A stretch of 10,673 bases of DNA from Candidatus Zhuqueibacterota bacterium 4484_87 (GTDB taxonomy: Bacteria > Zhuqueibacterota > Zhuqueibacteria > Thermofontimicrobiales > Thermofontimicrobiaceae): NCBI GenBank assembly GCA_002085355.1, contig NATN01000055.1, forward strand, positions 1 to 10,673. Reading direction: 5' to 3'. Position numbers and translations under genes: made by a program. The notes beneath the pieces were generated by a model, which was given only the letters and a program-made list of their open reading frames with translations, ran no database searches and was not told the origin of the DNA. Shown one piece after another: positions 1 through 6,138 of this stretch (positions within the stretch are counted from its first letter, which is position 1; each line of letters begins with the position of its first letter).

Positions 1-2373
1 GCGAACATCCGCAATAGCATCGTAAATAACGCGATATAAGCGGATGTCAACATTTTCCTTTTTGGCAATCTCACGCGCTTTCACTGTGGGACGCACCTGA
101 AAACCGAGAATAATCGCATTTGACGCCGAAGCTAATAACACATCAGATTCAGAAATTGCTCCGACTCCCTTGAGGATAATTTTCACAGTCACTTCTTCAT
201 TGGACAGCTTGAGCAACGAATCGTTGATCGCCTCAACGGAACCATCTACATCGCCCTTGATAATCAGGGCCAATTCTTTAATACCGCCGGTCTTGATCTG
301 ACGGGAAATTTCGTCAAGTGTAATATGATGCACGCGCCGGTAGTCCTGCTCTCTCTTGAGCTGCTGACGCCGTAAACTGATTTCTCTGGCATCTCTCTCA
401 GATTTCAACACAAGGAACTGATCCCCGGCCTGAGGAAGCCCGGTGAAACCAGTAACAAGCACCGGCATCGACGGATTTGCCTCTTTCATCTTTTTGCCGC
501 GCTCATCAAACATGCTTCTCACTTTACCGTGAAATTGGCCGACGATAAAAGGATCACCGACTCGAAGCGTTCCCTTTTGAATGAGTACAGTTGCGACAAC
601 ACCTTTTCCTTTGTCTAACCTTGATTCAATCACAACACCTGAGGCAAGACGGTCAGGATTTGCCTTCAATTCGAGCATTTCTGCTTCAATAAGAATGCTT
701 TCAAGCAATTTATCAACATTTTGCCCTGTTTTAGCGGAAATTTCAATGCATTGATGTTTTCCGCCCCATTCTTCTATTAAAACTCCCCGTTCGGAAAGTT
801 GCTTTTTAATTTTTTCCGGATTAGCGTTTGGCTTATCGATTTTGTTGATAGCCACTACAATCGGCACATTTGCCGCTTTTGCATGGTCAATTGCCTCAAT
901 TGTTTGAGGCATAACGCTATCGTCGGCTGCGACAACCAATACGACGATATCTGTCGCCTGAGCTCCGCGTGCGCGCATGGCAGTGAATGCCTCATGACCG
1001 GGAGTATCCAGGAATGTGATCCTTTTGCTGTCCACTTTCACGCGATAAGCGCCGATGTGCTGCGTAATTCCCCCGGCTTCTTTCTGAATGATATTACTGC
1101 TGCGAATATAATCCAGCAGAGATGTTTTCCCGTGGTCAACATGGCCCATAATTGTCACAACAGGCCATCTGGGTTGAAGTTTGGATTCATCTTCCTCCTC
1201 TTCTTCAACCTCCTCCAAAACTTCAGCACCAAATTCAGGCATTATCTCAACTTTGTAGCCATACTCGTCAGCGACAATTTCCAGGGTTTCTTTGTCAAGG
1301 CGTTGATTAATCGTTACCAGCAATCCCAATTGCAGACATTTTTTTATCACCTCATTAGATTCAACGCCCAGTTCGTCAGCCAATTCGCCAACTGTAATGA
1401 ATTCATTGATGCGCAGGACGTTTTCGTCCTCCTCCTCGGCAGCAGTTTCTTTCACTTTTTTGCGACGCTTACGTGTTTTTGAAGTATCTTCCATTGCTGC
1501 CAGTGTCTGCTTGATCGATTCCTCGACCTCTTCATCACTGATAACAAAACGTTTTTTCTTCTTTTTTAATTTCTTTTTAGACTTATCTTGCGTCTTTACA
1601 TCACTTAATCGTTCGCCGCGTTTTTTCTTCTTGCGAACGCGTTTTTTCTTTTCATCGCTTTCTGTGCTATCAGCAGCCTGCTTGATCTCTTTTATTCGCT
1701 CTTTGCGTTTGAGCTTTTTCTTTTTCTTTTGTTCTTCTTCTATCTCTTTTGCAGTCAATTCTTTTTTCGCTTCAACAGGCTTGCCTTCTTCAGCAGCAAT
1801 TTTCTTGCTTTCCTCGGGCTTGTCTTTGGCTGCTTTTTTCGCTTTACTCACTTTGCCTTCGGACTTCTTCCCTTCTGCTGAAATATCAGCCACTTCTATA
1901 GCTTTCTTTGCCCTTTGGGCAACCGGTTCTTTTTCTTCTTTTAATTTATCTGTTTTCGGGGCAACTTCGGCATCAGTTTTTGACGGCTGCTCTTGTTCTG
2001 TAACTGCTTCAAGTTTCTCAACAACTTCATCTTTTTGCTTTTTCGATTTTTTGGATGCTTTTCTTCTTTTTAGCGTCTCGCTGAGCACTTGTTGAGAAAG
2101 TCGCATGCGCTCTTCATACTCTTCAATCTCTTTCTGCTTTTGCTCTTCTTTGTTTAGCTGTCTCTCTTTAAGCGTTTTTTTGATATCATTGTCACCTGCA
2201 ACAACTTTGACTTCACCGCCAAATTCATTGCTAATGATTTCATACATCTCATCAGTGACCGGACTCATTTGGGTGGCAACGGAAAATTTGTGCTTTTCCA
2301 AAAAAGTCTTTAAAGCTTCAATAGAGATGCCAAATTCTCGAGCTACTTGATATATGCGACGTTTTTTACTCAA
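1..2373 (-). CDS. infB: Translation initiation factor IF-2 (C-terminus cut by window edge)
   Basis: IF2 is the GTPase that brings initiator fMet-tRNA to the 30S subunit and promotes 70S joining. The reading frame is open for 791 codons from a TTG at 2373 to the left edge. An in-frame TAG three codons upstream rules out a longer protein, and TTG is the only usual start codon there; GGGGT (2382-2386) lies 8 bases before it as a weak ribosome binding site. Visible domains: an N-terminal IF2_N module (about residues 1-50, SKKRRIYQVAREFGIS), a long Lys/Glu/Ala-rich linker (about 55-310), a second IF2_N-like module (about 318-375), then the GTPase domain with G1 GHVDHGKT (410-417), G3 DTPGH (from 456), G4 NKID (510-513) and G5 SAKT. 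Domain II follows, and the frame leaves the window in domain IV; by comparison with E. coli IF2 about 110 residues are missing. It lies 15 bases after nusA and is presumably co-transcribed with it. Confidence 0.97.
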   Translation of the reverse strand, partial: MSKKRRIYQVAREFGISIEALKTFLEKHKFSVATQMSPVTDEMYEIISNEFGGEVKVVAGDNDIKKTLKERQLNKEEQKQKEIEEYEERMRLSQQVLSETLKRRKASKKSKKQKDEVVEKLEAVTEQEQPSKTDAEVAPKTDKLKEEKEPVAQRAKKAIEVADISAEGKKSEGKVSKAKKAAKDKPEESKKIAAEEGKPVEAKKELTAKEIEEEQKKKKKLKRKERIKEIKQAADSTESDEKKKRVRKKKKRGERLSDVKTQDKSKKKLKKKKKRFVISDEEVEESIKQTLAAMEDTSKTRKRRKKVKETAAEEEDENVLRINEFITVGELADELGVESNEVIKKCLQLGLLVTINQRLDKETLEIVADEYGYKVEIMPEFGAEVLEEVEEEEEDESKLQPRWPVVTIMGHVDHGKTSLLDYIRSSNIIQKEAGGITQHIGAYRVKVDSKRITFLDTPGHEAFTAMRARGAQATDIVVLVVAADDSVMPQTIEAIDHAKAANVPIVVAINKIDKPNANPEKIKKQLSERGVLIEEWGGKHQCIEISAKTGQNVDKLLESILIEAEMLELKANPDRLASGVVIESRLDKGKGVVATVLIQKGTLRVGDPFIVGQFHGKVRSMFDERGKKMKEANPSMPVLVTGFTGLPQAGDQFLVLKSERDAREISLRRQQLKREQDYRRVHHITLDEISRQIKTGGIKELALIIKGDVDGSVEAINDSLLKLSNEEVTVKIILKGVGAISESDVLLASASNAIILGFQVRPTVKAREIAKKENVDIRLYRVIYDAIADVR

Positions 2374-2388
2374 AACAAACTACCCCGA

Positions 2389-3651
2389 CTATTCTTCTTC
2401 GTACTCTTCTTGTTTTACTTTTTCTATTGCATTAAAAATTTTATCGACTGTCTTTTGTCCCACTCCGCTAATCTGAAGGATTTCTTCTTCCCCGGCATCA
2501 AGAATATCGCCGATGCTTTCGTATCCGCTGGCGATCAATTTCTTAACGAGCGAAGCTCCCAATTCGTCTTCCATTTCCGAAATATCTATCGATGCAAAGG
2601 AATCTTCTTCCATCAATTCCTGATATTCAGATTCTTTGATTGTGTCAATTTCCCAGCCTGTCAGCTTTGAAGCAAGCCGCTTGTTCTGGCCTCCCCTGCC
2701 GATAGCAAGGGAAATTTGATCATTCGGAATAATTGCAATTGCCTTTTTCTCGTCGTGATTGAGGATGATCTTCAAAGGTTTCGCTGGGCTCAGGGAACGG
2801 GTAATGAAAATTTCAGGTTCTGAAGACCAGTTAATGATGTCGATTTTTTCATCGTTCAATTCTTTGACGACGGACTGAATGCGGACGCCTTTCATACCAA
2901 CACATGCGCCAACAGCATCGATGCGTTTGTCATTGGAATAAACAGCAATTTTCGTGCGATCGCCGGCTTCCCGCGCCAGAGCTTTGATCTCAATAGTGCC
3001 TTCAGCAATTTCCGGTACTTCGATTTCAAATAGTCTGACGATGAAATTCGGATCCGCACGAGAAACAATAATTTGCGGTCCCTTTGATGTCCGGTTCACT
3101 TCTTTGATCAAAACCCGAATGTGTTCACCGCGACGATATTTTTCATTGTAAATTTGCTCACTTTTGGGCAAAACAAGTTCCACGCCGTCAATATTCAAGA
3201 AGACTTCAAAGCGGTTGACCTGGCGAATATCCCCAACAATGAACTCACCAACGCGATTCTTGTATTCCTCAAAAATTACATCTTTTTCAGCCTCTTTCAG
3301 CCTTTGATTTAAATTCTGTTTCGCTGAAATAATCAAACGCCTGCCAAAGCTTGCCGGATCAATAATCTCAAGAAATTCATCACCAACCTCCAGATCAGGC
3401 TCCACCTTGCGGGCGGACTCGAGGTCAATTTCTGTCACTGCGTCCGTCACTTCTTCGACAATTGTCTTCACATGGGTTATTTCAATTTCACCTTTTTCAA
3501 GGCTCACAAAGATACTGAAATTATCAGCACTGCCATATTTCTTCTTAATCATTGATTCGATGATTTGTTTTATAATCGAGCTGAGCAAATCTCTATCGAT
3601 GTTCTTTTCTCTCACGATTTGCGAAAATGCTTCGACAATTTCACTTTTCAT
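2389..3651 (-). CDS. nusA: Transcription termination/antitermination factor NusA
   Basis: NusA binds RNA polymerase and nascent RNA and controls pausing, intrinsic termination and antitermination. The protein has 420 residues. Its order is the NusA N-terminal polymerase-binding domain (1-125), an S1 RNA-binding domain (about 133-197, beginning near RVGEFIVGDIRQV), KH1 (about 200-275, GMKG at 252-255), KH2 (about 280-345, GRGG at 318-321, in IAIGRGGQNKRLASKL-like context), and one helix-hairpin-helix repeat (about 365-412, containing ISGVGQKT). It ends in an acidic tail, EEYEEE. E. coli NusA (495 residues) has two C-terminal acidic repeats, so this is a shorter form with one. The ATG at 3651 is preceded by AGGAG about 10 bases upstream. 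It lies 31 bases after rimP and 15 before infB, the usual order of this operon. In E. coli NusA represses its own operon; nothing here proves the same. Confidence 0.97.
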   Translation of the reverse strand: MKSEIVEAFSQIVREKNIDRDLLSSIIKQIIESMIKKKYGSADNFSIFVSLEKGEIEITHVKTIVEEVTDAVTEIDLESARKVEPDLEVGDEFLEIIDPASFGRRLIISAKQNLNQRLKEAEKDVIFEEYKNRVGEFIVGDIRQVNRFEVFLNIDGVELVLPKSEQIYNEKYRRGEHIRVLIKEVNRTSKGPQIIVSRADPNFIVRLFEIEVPEIAEGTIEIKALAREAGDRTKIAVYSNDKRIDAVGACVGMKGVRIQSVVKELNDEKIDIINWSSEPEIFITRSLSPAKPLKIILNHDEKKAIAIIPNDQISLAIGRGGQNKRLASKLTGWEIDTIKESEYQELMEEDSFASIDISEMEDELGASLVKKLIASGYESIGDILDAGEEEILQISGVGQKTVDKIFNAIEKVKQEEYEEE

Positions 3652-3682
3652 CAGTAATTATCTCCTAAAACACTCTTTATTT

Positions 3683-4144
3683 TTACCATAGCGGCAGAAT
3701 TTTCGCCACCGTAATTTGCTCTAACGGCACTGCGATGTCCCGATTTTCCACCTCTATGAAAATCATTTTTTCTTCAGCCAGCTTAATAATTCCTTCCAAT
3801 TGCATTTCGCCCTCTTCCGGGGAAACAAATTTCAGGCGCACTTTACGCTTTAAATTTCGTTGAAAGTCGCGCGCTGTTTTCAAAGGTCTATCGATTCCCG
3901 GAGAAGAAACTTCAAGCCGATATTTCCCGTCAATCAAATCTTTCTGATCAAGAAAATCGGAAATTTCTCTGCTGATACGCTCGCAATGACTCAGCGTGAT
4001 GCCGTCTTCCGTGTCCACAAAAACGCGCAACACTTGATTGCCCCTGCGTCCTTTTAATTCCAGATCAACAAGTTCAGCATTGTTAGATTCTATGATTGGC
4101 AGCAAAAGCTGCTGTAATTCATTTATCTCAAAATCGCTTCTCAT
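3683..4144 (-). CDS. rimP: Ribosome maturation factor RimP
   Basis: RimP helps the 30S subunit mature, acting in the cytoplasm on pre-30S particles. From the ATG at 4144 the protein has 153 residues, a normal length. Family signatures are clear: RVFVDTEDGITLSHC (about 40-54), the SREISDFLD helix (58-66) and the hallmark LEVSSPGIDRPL (77-88), followed by the small C-terminal SH3-like domain (about 93-153). The frame is open to an upstream ATG at 4183 that would add 13 residues (MGNLSHFFIAVTL). I reject that start because those codons lie inside a terminator-like hairpin and lack a ribosome binding site, whereas GGTGA (4150-4154) sits 5 bases before the 4144 ATG. It is first in the rimP-nusA-infB cluster, 31 bases before nusA. 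Confidence 0.95.
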   Translation of the reverse strand: MRSDFEINELQQLLLPIIESNNAELVDLELKGRRGNQVLRVFVDTEDGITLSHCERISREISDFLDQKDLIDGKYRLEVSSPGIDRPLKTARDFQRNLKRKVRLKFVSPEEGEMQLEGIIKLAEEKMIFIEVENRDIAVPLEQITVAKILPLW

Positions 4145-4149
4145 TAACG

Positions 4150-4154
4150 TCACC
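4150..4154 (-). promoter_or_regulatory. Ribosome binding site deciding the rimP start
   Basis: The minus strand reads GGTGA, five bases, then ATG at 4144-4142. The match to the anti-Shine-Dalgarno sequence and its spacing favour this start over the ATG at 4183, which has only AT-rich sequence before it. Confidence 0.7.
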
Positions 4155-4156
4155 GC

Positions 4157-4186
4157 AATAAAAAAGTGGGATAAATTTCCCACTTT
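4157..4186 (-). terminator. Terminator-like hairpin in front of rimP
   Basis: On the minus strand AAAGTGGG (4186-4179) and CCCACTTT (4170-4163) form a perfect 8-bp stem with an 8-base loop, AAATTTAT. The descending arm runs into a T tract (TTTTTT, then ATT) at 4165-4157. This has the form of a Rho-independent terminator. It could end the transcript of the upstream TPR gene, which stops at 4247. It also lies within the untranslated leader of rimP if the candidate promoter at 4195-4223 is used. Only minus-strand termination is supported, since no T run follows the hairpin on the plus strand. The stem has five G/C-containing pairs, so it is of moderate strength. Confidence 0.6.
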
Positions 4187-4194
4187 AGTCGATA

Positions 4195-4223
4195 AATGTA
4201 CAAAATTTTTTTCTAAATTGCAA
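4195..4223 (-). promoter_or_regulatory. Candidate sigma70-type promoter for rimP-nusA-infB
   Basis: The minus strand has TTGCAA (4223-4218, four of six matches to TTGACA), exactly 17 bases, then TACATT (4200-4195, four of six matches to TATAAT). The predicted start would be near 4188, giving a leader of about 44 bases that opens with the hairpin at 4157-4186. The region is very AT-rich, so chance matches are possible. The position between two genes and the exact 17-base spacing support the call. Confidence 0.4.
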
Positions 4224-4230
4224 GCAATTT
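4215..4230. repeat. Palindrome overlapping the candidate rimP -35 box
   Basis: AAATTGC and GCAATTT are perfect inverted arms of 7 bases separated by AA. The centre is the TTGCAA used as the -35 element of the candidate rimP promoter. It could be an operator half-site pair or a short hairpin at the end of the TPR gene transcript. No T run follows it on the minus strand, so it is not a terminator in that direction. Confidence 0.45.
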
Positions 4231-4246
4231 TTGCATTATTTTTTAT

Positions 4247-4921
4247 TTAAGCGTTTAATTTCGCTAAATAAAGCTCAGCATCATTTTTGAATTTACTCTC
4301 AGCATATTTCTCGATGACGATTTGGTAACAAGCTTTTGCTTTGGCGATTTTATTAGCGCGCTGGTAACATCTTCCGGCTTTCATAAGCAGCCTTGGCGCG
4401 AGAAAATTTTTCTCAAATTTCTTCGCTCCTTTTTCATAAATTTCTGCCGCTTCCAAAAATTTGTTTTGCTGCTCTAAACTGGCGCCCAATCCGGAATACG
4501 CGCCATTGACGAGAATCGGGTCATCGCTGTAATCATCGATATAGCGCTTAAAATACATTTGTGCTTTCTCATAGTCGCCTTTTTCAAAATAGGCTTTTCC
4601 CAGCAGATAGACGCCTTTGGCTGCGCTTTTGGTTCCGCTGTAATTATCCACCATGTTCAATAGAATATCGATCGCTTCCTGTGTTCTACTCTGAGATAGT
4701 TCGTAATTTGCTTTGGTGAGCGCTTCAGAAGCATTCAGTTCTGCACTTCTTTTGCTTTTACTGAACATGATGACCATAAATAACAGCGCCAGCACCGCAA
4801 TCGCACCGATGTAAATTTTCTGTTGATGCTCACGAATAAAATCAAGTGTCTTGAAATAATAAGTCACCAGCGGATCTTCTTTAATTTGACGTTTCGTAAT
4901 CTTCTTGTGTGGTTTTAACAT
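4247..4921 (-). CDS. Membrane-anchored tetratricopeptide repeat protein
   Basis: This 224-residue protein has a basic, cytoplasm-type N-terminus (residues 1-35), one hydrophobic segment (about 36-53, IYIGAIAVLALLFMVIMF), then TPR-like helical pairs at about 67-95, 101-134, 139-172 and 175-208. The clearest is AAKGVYLLGKAYFEKGDYEKAQ with its typical G/A/Y/A pattern. The shape is a single-pass membrane protein with TPRs on the outer face, similar in layout to YfgM-like proteins, which in E. coli assist SecYEG and periplasmic chaperones. I infer only a scaffold or chaperone-adaptor role and cannot name the partner. The ATG at 4921 has AGGGC about 11 bases upstream. The gene starts 43 bases after the tRNA-Arg gene with no clear terminator between them, so it may share the tRNA promoter. 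It ends 102 bases before rimP. Confidence 0.85.
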   Translation of the reverse strand: MLKPHKKITKRQIKEDPLVTYYFKTLDFIREHQQKIYIGAIAVLALLFMVIMFSKSKRSAELNASEALTKANYELSQSRTQEAIDILLNMVDNYSGTKSAAKGVYLLGKAYFEKGDYEKAQMYFKRYIDDYSDDPILVNGAYSGLGASLEQQNKFLEAAEIYEKGAKKFEKNFLAPRLLMKAGRCYQRANKIAKAKACYQIVIEKYAESKFKNDAELYLAKLNA

Positions 4922-4964
4922 TTTGCATTGCCCTTTTTGAAGTTTCTGGTTCCAGTTAACTATG

Positions 4965-5037
4965 TACCCCTGGCAGGACTCGAACCTGCGACACGCGGTT
5001 TAGGAAACCGCTGCTCTCTCCTCTGAGCTACAGGGGC
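4965..5037 (-). tRNA. trnR: tRNA-Arg, anticodon CCU
   Basis: The 73-base minus-strand sequence folds as a complete cloverleaf: acceptor arm GCCCCTG with CAGGGGT, D arm GCTC/GAGC, anticodon arm GCGGT-TTCCTAA-ACCGC with CCT at positions 34-36, a five-base variable loop GTGTC, and T arm GCAGG-TTCGAGT-CCTGC. The discriminator base is A. The anticodon reads AGG, so the tRNA carries arginine. The 3' CCA is not encoded (the next bases are CAT) and would be added enzymatically. The terminal acceptor pair is G1-U72 rather than G-C. A near-consensus promoter lies 25 bases before the 5' end, and the TPR gene follows 43 bases downstream. Confidence 0.95.
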
Positions 5038-5061
5038 AAAACATTGTTTTTAAAGCTACAA

Positions 5062-5090
5062 AATATATTTATTTATTCTGTCATTGTCAA
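5062..5090 (-). promoter_or_regulatory. Strong promoter for tRNA-Arg (and perhaps the TPR gene)
   Basis: The minus strand has a perfect -35 TTGACA (5090-5085), exactly 17 bases, then TATATT (5067-5062, five of six). The bases just upstream of the -35 are A-rich (AAAATCAAAAAAG), like an UP element that increases transcription of stable RNA genes. The predicted start is near 5055, leaving about 18 bases to be trimmed from the tRNA 5' end. Confidence 0.75.
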
Positions 5091-5107
5091 GTCTTTTTTG
5101 ATTTTGG

Positions 5108-5128
5108 CAGCGAAATGTCCAGCGAAAT
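5108..5128. repeat. Tandem 9-base repeat upstream of the tRNA promoter
   Basis: CAGCGAAAT occurs at 5108-5116 and again at 5120-5128, a 12-base period, in the gap between metF and the tRNA promoter. It lies 18 to 38 bases upstream of the -35 box. It may be a regulator site or chance; no function is shown. Confidence 0.35.
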
Positions 5129-5173
5129 CATATGAAATATGCCGCAAATAGTCAAACGTAAAAATTATACTCG

Positions 5174-6121
5174 CTACTTTAACAGTTCTTTCAATAATTT
5201 GGAGATGACAACAGCGTCATTCATAACAAAAAAGTGCAAGTGATTCTCCCCTGCTTCTAATAATTCGCGGCATTGGCGTAGCGTCCAATTAAATCCGATT
5301 TCGGATGCATGTTCCGGATTTGCTTCCATCTCATCCACTAATTCCTCTGGAATATCAACAAAGAATTTTTTCGGGATCGAATAAATATGGTTTTTTCGAT
5401 GAATTACCTTCAACCCGGGAATGATCGGCACATTAATTTCATTTTTCCGGCAGTCATTGACAAAATTAAAATATTTCTGATTATCGAAAAACATCTGCGT
5501 CACAACATAGCCAGCACCGGCATCCACTTTTCGCTTCAAGTTCTGGACATCAATCTTCAGATTCGGCGCCTCAAAATGCTTTTCCGGGTAACCGGCAACA
5601 CCCACGCAAAACTCCATGGGTTCGGCGTTCAAAATTTCTTCGACATATTTCCCGGAGCGCAAATCAGCAATTTGCCTCACCAGATCATTGGCATGAACAT
5701 TTTCGTGACGGTGCGGATCAACCGGCTTGTGGTAATTGGTATCGTCACCGCGAATGGCAAAGACATTTTCAATTCCTAAAAACTCTAACTCAATCAACGC
5801 ATCTTCAGTTTCTTCCTGTGTGAAACCACGGCACAGCAAGTGAGCAACTGTATCAATTCCAAAGCGGTTTTGAATGACACCGCAAATTCCGATTGTACCC
5901 GGGCGTTTTCGCCGCACACGGCGTTTAATGGTTCCGTTTCTTTGTTCCTCATAATTTGCCACAGCGGAATGGCTGGTTACGTCAATGAATGTGGGATCAA
6001 AATATTTAAGTTGCTCAACAATTTCCAGAATAATTTTTCCGCTTCTCCCCCGTTCAGGCGGAATGATTTCAAAGCTCACTTGCGGTTTTTTGCCATGTAT
6101 GAGATGATCAATGACCTTCAT
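5174..6121 (-). CDS. metF: 5,10-methylenetetrahydrofolate reductase
   Basis: MetF is a FAD-dependent TIM-barrel enzyme that reduces 5,10-methylene-THF to 5-methyl-THF, the methyl donor for methionine synthesis. The protein has 315 residues. Family motifs: SFEIIPPERG (16-25, with the catalytic-position Glu at 18), FAIRGDD (121-127, Asp126 matching the Asp of the LRGD motif in E. coli MetF), VGVAGYPEKH (173-182), GAGYVVTQMFFD (202-213, Gln209 in the folate-binding position) and the C-terminal LHFFVMN (295-301). The stretch RKRPGTIGIC...IQNRFG (71-88) resembles Bacteroidota-type enzymes rather than the E. coli form, from memory. The ATG at 6121 has an excellent ribosome binding site, AAGGAGAT, about six bases upstream. 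It starts 17 bases after metH and so is very likely the second gene of a metH-metF operon, supplying the cofactor MetH consumes. No clear Rho-independent terminator follows it. Confidence 0.96.
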   Translation of the reverse strand: MKVIDHLIHGKKPQVSFEIIPPERGRSGKIILEIVEQLKYFDPTFIDVTSHSAVANYEEQRNGTIKRRVRRKRPGTIGICGVIQNRFGIDTVAHLLCRGFTQEETEDALIELEFLGIENVFAIRGDDTNYHKPVDPHRHENVHANDLVRQIADLRSGKYVEEILNAEPMEFCVGVAGYPEKHFEAPNLKIDVQNLKRKVDAGAGYVVTQMFFDNQKYFNFVNDCRKNEINVPIIPGLKVIHRKNHIYSIPKKFFVDIPEELVDEMEANPEHASEIGFNWTLRQCRELLEAGENHLHFFVMNDAVVISKLLKELLK

Positions 6122-6138
6122 AAATATCTCCTTGGGTG

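Noticed and set aside
799..2350. Ser/Phe-rich plus-strand frames opposite infB
   Set aside because: They are antisense shadows of the IF2 GTPase domain and of the Lys/Glu linker, which produce long stop-free stretches of Phe, Ser and Leu.
4145..4183. An N-terminal extension of RimP from an ATG at 4183
   Set aside because: The 13 extra codons fall in the terminator-like hairpin, have no ribosome binding site and are unlike the family; GGTGA sits correctly before the ATG at 4144.
4925..4961. CTGG/CCAG inverted repeat between tRNA-Arg and the TPR gene as a terminator
   Set aside because: The stem is only four pairs and no T tract follows on the minus strand.
5091..5173. A terminator after metF
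   Set aside because: Short inverted pieces (CATAT/ATATG, GGCA/TGCC) exist, but none forms a stable stem followed by a T run on the minus strand.
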